A DNA stretch of 64,000 bases from CAYMTR01 sp964393405 (lineage in GTDB: Bacteria; Bacteroidota; Bacteroidia; Bacteroidales; Prolixibacteraceae): positions 62,001 to 126,000 of the forward strand of contig CAYMTR010000003.1 of NCBI GenBank assembly GCA_964393405.1, given 5' to 3'. Both the position numbers and the translations under genes were made by a program. Below the pieces are notes generated by a model. The model was not told where the DNA came from, searched no databases, and saw only the letters and a list, made by a program, of their open reading frames with translations. This document shows, piece by piece, positions 50,762 to 59,898 of the stretch. How positions within the stretch are numbered: the first letter of the stretch is position 1; every line of letters starts with the position of its first letter.

Positions 50762-51559
50762 ATGAAAAATAATCTTATTTCTAAAAGTTTTTATTTCACA
50801 TTTCTTTTTGTTCTCTTTTTTACAAGCTGTACAAAAGATATTGTTGAAGATAAGAAGGATGAAGATTCTCCAATTTTAATTCAAATATCTGTCATTGATG
50901 CATTGTTGCAAGGTATATACGAAGGAATATTACCTATCGATGAATTGAAGGAGTTAGGAGATATTGGAATTGGCACTTTCGAAAAGTTGAACGGTGAAAT
51001 GATAATGTATAACGACACTATTTACCAAGCTTTGTATTCAGGTGAAGTTGTTATTCCTTCAGGTGATAGTAAAACACCATTCGCTTCTGTTTGTAATTGG
51101 GAAACAAATGCAAATTTCTCCATTGAACACTTTAATTTTGATTCCTTAAATACTCGCTTCGATGATTTTTTTCCTACATCGAATATCTTTTATGGAATAA
51201 AAATAAGCGGAAGGTTTGAATATATGAAAACAAGGGTGGTTGAGCCAGACAAACCTTTAGGAGAAGCGGCTGAAAATCAGGCTGAATTTGAGTTCAATAA
51301 TATTGATGGTATTATTATTGGATTTTTCTGCCCCGATTATGTAAATGGAATTAATGCAAAAGGTTTTCATTTGCACTTTTTAAGTTCAGACAGAAAGCAT
51401 GGAGGGCATATTCTTTCTTTTACAATTGAAAATGCAAATATGGAGATTTGTTATTTATATGACTTCAAACTTATTTTGCCTGAAGAAGGTAGTTTTTTTA
51501 ATGGCGATTTCAGTGTTGATAGGGAAGAGGAGCTGGAAGAAGCCGAAGGTGATAATTAA
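50762..51559 (+). CDS. Lipoprotein acetolactate decarboxylase
   Basis: 265 residues. It has a lipoprotein signal (YFTFLFVLFFTSC, Cys23), so it is predicted to be on the periplasmic side of a membrane. The body matches alpha-acetolactate decarboxylase (BudA/AlsD): STIDALL-like VIDALLQGIYEG, GDIGIGTFEKLNGEMI, KTPFASV, and the zinc ligands His203, His205 and His216 in GFHLHFLSSDRKHGGH, with spacing identical to the Bacillus enzyme. It would turn acetolactate into acetoin. It sits between thrA and apgM, though acetolactate belongs to valine synthesis. An extra acidic tail (REEELEEAEGD) is present. Confidence 0.88.
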   Translation: MKNNLISKSFYFTFLFVLFFTSCTKDIVEDKKDEDSPILIQISVIDALLQGIYEGILPIDELKELGDIGIGTFEKLNGEMIMYNDTIYQALYSGEVVIPSGDSKTPFASVCNWETNANFSIEHFNFDSLNTRFDDFFPTSNIFYGIKISGRFEYMKTRVVEPDKPLGEAAENQAEFEFNNIDGIIIGFFCPDYVNGINAKGFHLHFLSSDRKHGGHILSFTIENANMEICYLYDFKLILPEEGSFFNGDFSVDREEELEEAEGDN

Positions 51560-51571
51560 TATAGTTTTAAG

Positions 51572-52786
51572 ATGAAATACGTTATTGTTTTAGGTGATGG
51601 CATGGCAGATATGCCTAATGATATTCTGGGCGGAAAAACTCCCTTGATGGCTGCAAATAAGCCACACATTAATGAACTTGCAAAGAAAGGCAAAAGTGGG
51701 CTGCTTGTTACTGTGCCAAATGACATGCCTGCTGGAAGTGAAATTGCAAATATGGGTGTTCTTGGTTATGATGTCCACAAAGTTTATGAGGGGAGGGGAG
51801 TTCTTGAAGCTGCAAGTATGGGGGTTGAGATTGAAGACGGAGACCTTGGATTACGTTGTAACTTAATTTGCATTGAAGACGAAAAAATCAAAAACCATTC
51901 ATCAGGACACATTTCTAGTGAAGAAGCGTTACAAATTATTGATACTCTAAATGAGAAGCTAAGTACTTATACGATTCGATTTTACCCCGGTGTTTCTTAT
52001 CGACATCTTTTAGTAATTAAAGGAGGAAAGAAACAATTGAACTGTACTCCTCCCCATGATGTTCCTGGAACTTTTTTTAAAGATGTTCTTGTTAAGGCAA
52101 ATGATTCGGAGTCAATGGATACTGCGCTTTTAATAAATGATTTAATCCTAAAATCTCAGGAAATTCTAAAATCTCACCCAATAAATATCAGTAGAATTGA
52201 AAAAGGTAAAGATCCTGCCAACTCTATATGGCCTTGGTCACCTGGATTTAAACCCAAAATGGATACTCTGAGCGAGATGTATGGGATAAAAAAATCAGCT
52301 GTAATATCTGCAGTTGATTTGATACAGGGTATTGGAGTATATGCCGGTATGGATGTAATTAAAGTTGATGGAGCAACAGGTTTGTATGATACAAACTATG
52401 AAGGCAAGGCTGCTGCTGCGATTAATGCATTGAAAGGTGATGTTGATTTTGTATACTTACACATTGAGGCTAGTGACGAGGCCGGACATGAAGGAGATGT
52501 ACTTCTTAAAACAAAGACAATCGAATATCTCGATTCAAGGATATTAAAACCAATAATGGATTCGGCTAGAGACTTAAAAGAGCCACTATCAATCGCATTG
52601 TTGCCCGATCATCCAACTCCTTGCATTAAGAGGACTCATACTCACGACCCTGTTCCCTTTATAATATATAGGCCGGGAGAACAAGCTGATGAAGTTGATA
52701 GATATGATGAGGAAAGTGCAAAGAATGGATGTTATGGACTAATATCCGGTAACGATTTTATAAAGCATTTTTTAGGGTTAATTTGA
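51572..52786 (+). CDS. ApgM-type phosphoglycerate mutase homologue, proposed homoserine kinase
   Basis: 404 residues of the alkaline phosphatase superfamily, cofactor-independent phosphoglycerate mutase of the archaeal kind. Motifs: VIVLGDGMADMP (metal Asp), AGSEIANMGVLGYD (nucleophile Ser region), HIEASDEAGHEGD and LLPDHPTP (metal ligands). There is no GHMP-type thrB in the window, and this gene lies 12 bases after the lipoprotein gene in the thrA transcript. The family model for this subgroup is named proposed homoserine kinase, so that role is preferred over glycolysis by context. Confidence 0.85.
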   Translation: MKYVIVLGDGMADMPNDILGGKTPLMAANKPHINELAKKGKSGLLVTVPNDMPAGSEIANMGVLGYDVHKVYEGRGVLEAASMGVEIEDGDLGLRCNLICIEDEKIKNHSSGHISSEEALQIIDTLNEKLSTYTIRFYPGVSYRHLLVIKGGKKQLNCTPPHDVPGTFFKDVLVKANDSESMDTALLINDLILKSQEILKSHPINISRIEKGKDPANSIWPWSPGFKPKMDTLSEMYGIKKSAVISAVDLIQGIGVYAGMDVIKVDGATGLYDTNYEGKAAAAINALKGDVDFVYLHIEASDEAGHEGDVLLKTKTIEYLDSRILKPIMDSARDLKEPLSIALLPDHPTPCIKRTHTHDPVPFIIYRPGEQADEVDRYDEESAKNGCYGLISGNDFIKHFLGLI

Positions 52787-52794
52787 ACAGAAAA

Positions 52795-55700
52795 TTAATT
52801 TAAAATGGGCAGAGTGAAGTAGAAAGTCGAACCTTTACCTGGTTCGCTTTCTGACCAAATATTTCCACTATTCTTTTCAACAAATTCCTTGCAAAGGTTT
52901 AGTCCCAGACCACTGCCCTTTTCCCCTACAGTTCCATCAATAGATTCCTTGTTTGACAGTCGGAATAAGTTTCTTAGTGTTTTTTCACTCATTCCTATTC
53001 CAAAATCTTTTACAAAAATGGTTAATGTAGAAGCATCTGCTCTTCCTCCAATAATAACAACACCTTCAGGTTTGGAGAATTTAATTGAATTAGAAATAAG
53101 ATTTCTAAATACTGTTCTTACAGAACTTGAATCAGCCATTACAAAAGTTCCGTTCTGTAATTCGTTTATTAATACTATTCTTTTATTGGAAGCTTGTTGA
53201 AAATGGTTGATTATTTCGCTCTGAGCTAAATCATAAATGTTCTGAGGCTCAAAAGTGAAAGTAATTTTATTTATTTGAGACCTTGCCCATAAAAGCAAAT
53301 CATCAAGTAAATTAAGAGTAGAATTTGCTGAATTAACACTAGAATCGATTATTTCTTTTTTCTGTTCTTCTGAGAATGAACTAAAATTATCTTTTAAAAG
53401 TTCAGTCAATTGAACAACTGAACTTACTGGATTTTTAAGGTCATGTGCTATAATGTTGAAAAACTTATTTTTAACATCATTTGCTTTCTCTAGCTCTTCT
53501 TTCTGGGCTACAACAACTGCAGTTCTTTCCTTGACAATTAATTCAAGTTTTTTCTTTTCCTGTTTGTAGTTGTAATCCTTTAATCGACTGTATATTAGGA
53601 GTGTCGCAACAACAAATGCAATGATTAGGAATCTAAATAAACTTGTTCTCCAAAAAGGAGGAAAAATTGATATATGGAGCTTGGTTAAATTGTCTGTCCA
53701 TATTCCATGATCATTTGAAACCTTTATGAGGAAATCATATTCTCCGGGACTAAGGTTTGAATATGTAACACTGTTTTTATTATATGGTACATTGATCCAC
53801 TCACTATTTACACCTTCAAGTTTATATGAAAATTCTCTGTTTGTCTGATTGTTGTAATTCATAGAAGAGAAATCGATAGTAATAAAATTCATGTTGTGAC
53901 TAAGACTTACAGTGTCACAATAGCTTATTGTTTTACCATTTAGAATTTTATCACCATTCTCTATTTTCTTCTCAAAAATTCTTAAGTCTGTAATGTTTAC
54001 TTTATTTATTGCGTTCTCTTCAACTTCAACTGTTGGGTTCAAGTATTGAACACCCTCTTGACCACCAATAAATATCTTTTTTGTCTCAGAAAGATAGGTT
54101 GATGACAAATGTTCTATACCCGAATTCAGACCATCATATAATGATATTTCAGTGTAGTTTTTAAAATTAACATCTGTTTTAATAACTTTCTGCTCTGTTA
54201 CTATCCAGATATTGTTTTGATTGTCTTCGAAGATTGATTTGATGTGAAGCTTATTTAGCCCTATATCGCCCCCAATTTTTTTAAACTTGAGGTTCTCTCT
54301 GTCCATTGAGCATAACCCATCTTCATTCGTGCTGATTAATATTTGTCCATTACGTAGTTTGGTAATTATATTTACTTGATTACTAAAAAACTTTTCTGTT
54401 TTATCGTCAGTGAGTAAATGTGATCTAAAATCTCCGGATTTAATATTATAACTTATAACTCCATTGTTATATGTAGCCATCCAAAGAATGTCGTCATCAT
54501 AAAGCAGGTTCAAGGTTGAAAAATCTCTTTGCCATTTTTCTTTAGCAGGATTATAAATACTGCCATCTTTGTTTATAATTAATAATCCTTGATCCCAGGG
54601 AGTTATAAAGATTTGTGAGTCGTTAGAAGTAATTCCAAACACTGCATAGGAAGATGGAAATTTTGCTTCTGTTTTAATTTTACGCGTTCTTAAGTCAATG
54701 CTTTTAAATTCTTCAGAAAAGGAGCCGTAAAATAGTTTTTGACTAGCCTTGTCCCAGTATAATCTGTATACATATGCTTCAGGTATATCTATTTCTGTAA
54801 TCTCACTTTTAATATCGTTGTAAATAAGTATTTTCCGATTTGAAGTGCCAATTATAATTTCCCCAGGTCTTCCGGGAGAAATTGATAGCACCTGGATTTT
54901 GGATAACTCTGAAAAATTCCCTGTTCCTTTGTGCAAATCGTTGATTATCTTATTTGAATAGTTAATCTGGAAGAATCCTTGATTTGTAGTCCCAACCCAT
55001 ATGTTTTCTCTGTCAGAAAACAGACAATTTATTTGATTAGACGGAATTTTAAAAATTTCTGAATTGACTTCGTATTTCTCAAGGACTTTCAGTTCAGGAG
55101 AAAGGTGGACTATTTTATTATAATGATCAACAACCCATATGCCTCCATATGAATCCTTTTCAATATTTAATACTATCGGATTATCTAAATATTCATTTGC
55201 TTCCCATGTTGAAAATTCATCTTTGGAATTAGAGTATTCAAGTACTTTAACTCCCCAAGTACAAAAGAGCATTTTATCATTGTCCCATATCAAAGCATCA
55301 TTTACACTTGAAATAAAATTTCCGGTTTTGTCTTTGTGATAAAACTTTTTTTCCTTTGTAACGACGTTAAACTTAAGCGTTCCACTATATAAAAAGCCTA
55401 GCCATAGGTTGTTGTCCGAATCATAAAATAGCTTTCGTATGTTCCCGTAATTAAGATCTTCGATATTGATAAGATCTTCGAAATTATAATGCTCAAATTT
55501 CTTCGTTTCTTTATTATAGCTATTAAGCCCACTTTCTGTTCCAATCCATAGTACCCCGTTTAAATCTTCGGCTAAACAAAGAACGTTGTTGGAAGAAATA
55601 GAAGTTTCATCCTCTGGATTATGAAAAAAATGATTAAAATTTCCCGTTTCCGGGTTATAACAATTTAAACCGTTTGAAGTAGCTATCCAAAGCAACCCGC

Positions 55701-55986
55701 TTTTATCAAATTTTAAAGCATTAATAAAATTACTTGATAATGAATTTAAATCGTTTTCATCGTGAAAGAATTGTTTGAAATTGTATCCATCCCATCTGTT
55801 AAGCCCTTTAGATGTAGCAATCCACATAAATCCCTTATTGTCTTTTGATATATCTGTAACGTTAAGAAATGACATACCCATTTGTTCTTTTCTGTCATAA
55901 AATACATCAGCAGAAAACAATTTCAGATTTACTAATACCAGAATCAGTAAAAATAAAAGTTGATATTTATTTTCGTTTTTAATCAT
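52795..55986 (-). CDS. Two-component propeller sensor histidine kinase
   Basis: 1063 residues. A signal peptide, a periplasmic two-part Reg_prop beta-propeller (about 30-690, repeats such as GLWIATSNGLNCYNPETG and NLWIGTESG-like units), a Y_Y_Y domain (about 700-765, FSYKLEGVNSEWINVPYN) and a membrane helix near 775. A coiled coil leads to HisKA with His in NIIAHDLKNPVSS (about 845) and an HATPase domain (RNLISNSIKF, VKDFGIGMS, GEKGSGLGL). Unlike hybrid systems it lacks a receiver and an AraC domain, and no response regulator gene is nearby. The ligand is unknown, often glycans in relatives. It runs opposite to and separates the thr genes. Confidence 0.93.
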   Translation of the reverse strand: MIKNENKYQLLFLLILVLVNLKLFSADVFYDRKEQMGMSFLNVTDISKDNKGFMWIATSKGLNRWDGYNFKQFFHDENDLNSLSSNFINALKFDKSGLLWIATSNGLNCYNPETGNFNHFFHNPEDETSISSNNVLCLAEDLNGVLWIGTESGLNSYNKETKKFEHYNFEDLINIEDLNYGNIRKLFYDSDNNLWLGFLYSGTLKFNVVTKEKKFYHKDKTGNFISSVNDALIWDNDKMLFCTWGVKVLEYSNSKDEFSTWEANEYLDNPIVLNIEKDSYGGIWVVDHYNKIVHLSPELKVLEKYEVNSEIFKIPSNQINCLFSDRENIWVGTTNQGFFQINYSNKIINDLHKGTGNFSELSKIQVLSISPGRPGEIIIGTSNRKILIYNDIKSEITEIDIPEAYVYRLYWDKASQKLFYGSFSEEFKSIDLRTRKIKTEAKFPSSYAVFGITSNDSQIFITPWDQGLLIINKDGSIYNPAKEKWQRDFSTLNLLYDDDILWMATYNNGVISYNIKSGDFRSHLLTDDKTEKFFSNQVNIITKLRNGQILISTNEDGLCSMDRENLKFKKIGGDIGLNKLHIKSIFEDNQNNIWIVTEQKVIKTDVNFKNYTEISLYDGLNSGIEHLSSTYLSETKKIFIGGQEGVQYLNPTVEVEENAINKVNITDLRIFEKKIENGDKILNGKTISYCDTVSLSHNMNFITIDFSSMNYNNQTNREFSYKLEGVNSEWINVPYNKNSVTYSNLSPGEYDFLIKVSNDHGIWTDNLTKLHISIFPPFWRTSLFRFLIIAFVVATLLIYSRLKDYNYKQEKKKLELIVKERTAVVVAQKEELEKANDVKNKFFNIIAHDLKNPVSSVVQLTELLKDNFSSFSEEQKKEIIDSSVNSANSTLNLLDDLLLWARSQINKITFTFEPQNIYDLAQSEIINHFQQASNKRIVLINELQNGTFVMADSSSVRTVFRNLISNSIKFSKPEGVVIIGGRADASTLTIFVKDFGIGMSEKTLRNLFRLSNKESIDGTVGEKGSGLGLNLCKEFVEKNSGNIWSESEPGKGSTFYFTLPILN

Positions 55987-56330
55987 GCTCCCTTTAAATC
56001 TTTACTAATTTAATTAGATTTTTTTTTAGGGTAGATTTATTTTAGATTAAATGTTTAAAAATTTGTTAGGATATTACAAAACCTAAGTTACACGTAATTT
56101 TTTGGCAAGGATTGATAGGTATAATTAGTTAAATTTGCAAAACTTTATTTTAAAATTTAATGATAAATATTAGTGGTTTACGATTATAGATTATTTTCGC
56201 TTTACAAATTTTTATTCATTAAAACGAACATGCTTACTGTTAATTGCAAATAACGATGATTTGTAAATCGGGGTTTCTCTGAATCAGACATGTGGGTTAC
56301 ATACGATAATTAAAAACAAATTTCTTACTC
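55987..56330. other. 344-base divergent region between sensor kinase and thrC
   Basis: No gene. Very AT-rich with long A/T tracts. TAAATTTG at 56130-56137 fits the -7 consensus for plus-strand thrC but lacks a well-spaced TTG. No leader terminator is seen, so thrC shows no attenuator of the ilvD or pyrB type. Confidence 0.4.
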
Positions 56331-57626
56331 ATGAAATATTACAGTACAAAAAAATCTATTACAGATGTTGATCTTAGACAGGCTGTTACTAAAGGTCTGG
56401 CTGATGATAATGGATTATTCATGCCCGAAAGGATTGAAAAATTTGATAACACCTTTTTTAAAAACATTGAAGACCTTTCTTTTCAGGAAATTTCATTTAG
56501 AGTCGCTCAGAAGTTTTTTGGTGAAGACATTGAGGAAAATAAGCTTAAAGAAATCGTATATGATACTTTGTCTTTCGATTGTCCTGTCGTTAATGTTCAC
56601 GATAATATTTTCAGCTTAGAGCTTTTCCATGGACCAACTCTTGCTTTTAAGGATGTAGGCGCAAGGTTCATGGCAAGGTTACTGGCTTATTTTTTAGGTG
56701 AATCAGACCAACTCGTAAACGTTCTTGTCGCAACATCCGGTGATACTGGTAGCGCTGTGGCTAATGGGTTTTTAGGTGTCCCAGGAATTCATGTCTACGT
56801 TTTATATCCTAAAGGTAAAGTAAGTGCTATTCAGGAATCTCAGTTTACTACTCTGGGACAAAACATTACTGCTATTGAAATTGATGGTACTTTTGACGAT
56901 TGTCAAAGACTTGTAAAATCAGCTTTCCTAGATAAAGATTTAAATAAAAAATTGATCCTTACCTCAGCTAACTCAATCAACGTAGCAAGATTCCTGCCTC
57001 AAGCGTTTTATTATTTTAATGCTTATGCAAGAGTTGAGAATAAAGACAAACAATTAGTTATTTCTGTTCCAAGTGGGAATTTTGGAAATCTGACTGCAGG
57101 TTTGTTTGCTAAAAGGATGGGATTACCCGTTCATAAGTTTATTGCTGCTAATAATGAAAATGACATCGTTTATAATTATCTGAAGGACGGTAAATATAAT
57201 CCTCGCCCTTCAGTTCAAACATTAGCTAATGCAATGGATGTTGGTGATCCAAGCAATTTTGTTAGGATTATTGATTTATACAATAATGATTTTAACGAAT
57301 TAACTAATGACCTTGTCGGATTTAGATATTCAGATGATCAAATAAGAAGCACAATTAAAAGGGTATTCGACGAATGGAATTATCTTCTTGATCCTCATGG
57401 AGCTTGCGGTTATATGTCCCTCGAAGAATATCTTGCCAAAGACCAGACAGGTATCTTTCTTGAAACTGCACATCCTGCTAAATTCACAGAGACAGTCGAA
57501 GCGATAGTAGGAAAAGGGAACGTGCCACTGCCCGATAAACTTGCTTTATTTATGAAGGGACATAAGCAAAGCATTGAAATGGACCAAAGTTTCAATAGTT
57601 TTAAATCTTTTCTTATGAACAGATAA
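56331..57626 (+). CDS. thrC: Threonine synthase
   Basis: 431 residues. PLP enzyme making threonine from O-phosphohomoserine. N-terminal YYSTKKSITDVDLRQAVTKGLADDNGLFMP is typical of the Bacteroidota/E. coli-like class. The PLP lysine is in LAFKDVGARFMA and the SGDTGSAVANGF and GNFGNLTAGL motifs bind phosphate. It is split from thrA-apgM by the opposite-strand kinase gene. Confidence 0.96.
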   Translation: MKYYSTKKSITDVDLRQAVTKGLADDNGLFMPERIEKFDNTFFKNIEDLSFQEISFRVAQKFFGEDIEENKLKEIVYDTLSFDCPVVNVHDNIFSLELFHGPTLAFKDVGARFMARLLAYFLGESDQLVNVLVATSGDTGSAVANGFLGVPGIHVYVLYPKGKVSAIQESQFTTLGQNITAIEIDGTFDDCQRLVKSAFLDKDLNKKLILTSANSINVARFLPQAFYYFNAYARVENKDKQLVISVPSGNFGNLTAGLFAKRMGLPVHKFIAANNENDIVYNYLKDGKYNPRPSVQTLANAMDVGDPSNFVRIIDLYNNDFNELTNDLVGFRYSDDQIRSTIKRVFDEWNYLLDPHGACGYMSLEEYLAKDQTGIFLETAHPAKFTETVEAIVGKGNVPLPDKLALFMKGHKQSIEMDQSFNSFKSFLMNR

Positions 57627-57630
57627 AACT

Positions 57631-57666
57631 AAAAAAGGCAGTCAAATATTTTGACTGCCTTTTTTA
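57631..57666. terminator. Bidirectional terminator between thrC and the PpiD-like gene
   Basis: A 16-bp perfect stem (57631-57646 with 57650-57665; core GGCAGTCAAA/TTTGACTGCC) with a 3-base loop and A/T tracts at both feet. Confidence 0.93.
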
Positions 57667-57688
57667 TGTTTCTTGAGATTAAACTCGA

Positions 57689-59803
57689 TTAATAGAATTT
57701 GGATCTCTTATCAACAATCTCTGTATTTTCTTTTATAGTTTCAAAAGCCTGATAGCTGGCCCTATAATTTGAAGTCTGATAAAGGCTTTGTTTTTCTGCT
57801 TCAATGTTTCCTGTGCTTGAACCTGACTTGTTTGTTAATTGGATCATATAAACACCATTTCTGCCAACAATAGGATTCGATAGTTGGTTTACATCTAATG
57901 CTGCTACAGCTCCATTTACAACAGGTTCGTACCCAATTGCATTTACTGATCCAAATGCAAGACGGAAACCACTGGCTTCTTCTACATTGAGACCTAAAGC
58001 AGATGCTGTTGATTCTATTGAAGAACTTTTTGCAGAACTAAACTTTTCAGCTAATTTTTCTTGTTTCTTCTCTTTTATCACAGCTAATTGAACTGCTGAT
58101 TTTACTTTTGAATATTCCTGAATTCCTGCTTCATCGGCTGATACTAATGCAGAAACAACAAACTTATTCTCGAGTTCAAATACAGGTGAACGATCTACTC
58201 CGATAATTAATTCACCAACTTCAGCTTCTGTAAATGCAGGACGGATAATTGCTCTTGCAGTACCTATACCGGCTATTGAACGATCGTTTTCTCCTACAGT
58301 TATTGTATTGGCTTTTAAAAGCTGTTGGCTCGCATATTTATTGAACCCATCAAGATCCTGGGCATTAGCAGCAAATTTGCTGGCTTCTGAATAAAGTTTC
58401 TGATATGTTGCAGTACTTGCAGTTACAGAACGGTCTACAATCGCTAACTGATAATGTTTACTTTTTGTTCCTTGCTCAGTTACTTTTAAAAGATGGAAAC
58501 CAAACTGAGTTTGCACCTTAACAATTTCTCCCTTTTCTGATTCAAACGCTGCTTTATCGAACTCAGGAACCATCATGCCTGGCTTAAACCAACCAAGATC
58601 TCCGCCTAGTTCTGCTGACCCATCCTCTGAATTATCTTTAGCTGCTTGTTCAAATGTTGTTCTGCCGCTTTCAATTTTATTTTTCAAACTGTCAATTGTC
58701 GATTCCGCTGCTTTTAAATTTTCAGCGTTTTGAACCCTGATTAAGATGTGGCTTGCCTTAACTGAATCAGGAAGCATTTTTGAATCATTTAATTTGAACA
58801 ATTTGTATGTTTCACCATCTTTTATTGGTCCGTAGATGTCATTAATAGACGCATATGATACCCATTCTGAGATAGGTGAAGTAATATCTTTAGGTGCCTG
58901 AAACTGACCTGAAAATCTTGTGTCAGAATTCATGTTGACAAATTGCATATTGTCGCTGGCTCTTTCAAACTCTCCTTTGATATTATTTATCCAGTTTAAT
59001 GCTTCAGCATCATCTTCAGGTGAAGGTTTAATGTCGAACACAACATATGAAATTGTCCTTTTAGCCTTCTGCTCATAGATTTCTTTATTTTCTTCGTAGT
59101 ACTTCTTTAGGTCAGACTCGGTAATTGAGACTTCTGAATCAGGCATATCAGAAAATTTCTTTTGGATAAATTTCAAGTCAGCAACAATATTCTTTTCAGG
59201 AATACTAAGTTTTGCCTGCAACGAATTTGCATATAAGCTCTTGGCTATAAGATCAGTATATTTAGATAATTTCTTTGTTGTAATTATCTGATTTTCTATG
59301 TTTAACCATGATTCCTTTTGTGGAGCATCAGGATTTTCTTCAATGTATTTTAGAAATTGAATCACGTTAGCTTTATTAACCTGACGTGTTTGTGGGTCTC
59401 CAAAGATTTGTGTAATGATTGGATGTAGATTTTTCCCCTGAACCATGTCGAAAACTTCTTCTGAAGTAATGTCGATTCCTAAATTTTTGTATATGCCCGA
59501 CATTATTTTTTCCTGAACAAGTGCATCCCAAGCCTGATTTAATATCTGCTGATGAGCATCTTCGTCAAGGTTGTTTGTTTGATTGTTTGATTTGTAGATT
59601 TTTGCAATTTCATCATACTTTGTCTGGAATTCAGTATAATCGACATTCTCGCCATCAATTTTGCCAATTTGCATTTGCTTGCCTCTTAGCATTGAACCTC
59701 CAGATTGCAATAAATCTCCAAGAATAAAGGCAGCAAGAGCAATAAAAATAACTGCAGCTAGCAGAACCCCTGCTTTGTTTCTTAGTTTTTGTAAAGTTGC
59801 CAT
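57689..59803 (-). CDS. PpiD/SurA-like periplasmic peptidyl-prolyl isomerase
   Basis: 704 residues anchored by one N-terminal helix (AGVLLAAVIFIALAAFILGDLL). A SurA_N-type chaperone domain follows (QIGKIDGENVDYTEFQTKYDEIAK...ILNQAWDALVQEKIM), then a parvulin domain at about 345-450 (SHILIRVQNAENLKAAE...DGSAELGGDLGWFKPGMMVPEFDKAAF). A long C-terminal helical/rotamase-like half completes the PpiD pattern. It helps fold outer-membrane proteins. The gene follows the CorC-type gene by 95 bases on the same strand. Confidence 0.93.
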   Translation of the reverse strand: MATLQKLRNKAGVLLAAVIFIALAAFILGDLLQSGGSMLRGKQMQIGKIDGENVDYTEFQTKYDEIAKIYKSNNQTNNLDEDAHQQILNQAWDALVQEKIMSGIYKNLGIDITSEEVFDMVQGKNLHPIITQIFGDPQTRQVNKANVIQFLKYIEENPDAPQKESWLNIENQIITTKKLSKYTDLIAKSLYANSLQAKLSIPEKNIVADLKFIQKKFSDMPDSEVSITESDLKKYYEENKEIYEQKAKRTISYVVFDIKPSPEDDAEALNWINNIKGEFERASDNMQFVNMNSDTRFSGQFQAPKDITSPISEWVSYASINDIYGPIKDGETYKLFKLNDSKMLPDSVKASHILIRVQNAENLKAAESTIDSLKNKIESGRTTFEQAAKDNSEDGSAELGGDLGWFKPGMMVPEFDKAAFESEKGEIVKVQTQFGFHLLKVTEQGTKSKHYQLAIVDRSVTASTATYQKLYSEASKFAANAQDLDGFNKYASQQLLKANTITVGENDRSIAGIGTARAIIRPAFTEAEVGELIIGVDRSPVFELENKFVVSALVSADEAGIQEYSKVKSAVQLAVIKEKKQEKLAEKFSSAKSSSIESTASALGLNVEEASGFRLAFGSVNAIGYEPVVNGAVAALDVNQLSNPIVGRNGVYMIQLTNKSGSSTGNIEAEKQSLYQTSNYRASYQAFETIKENTEIVDKRSKFY

Positions 59804-59898
59804 TTGAATAATGTTATTTTGCTTTTATTTATTTTTTAAAAATTCAGGCTACGAAGATAATAATTTTACTTTTCTATCCTAACGCAATAAAGATCTGT

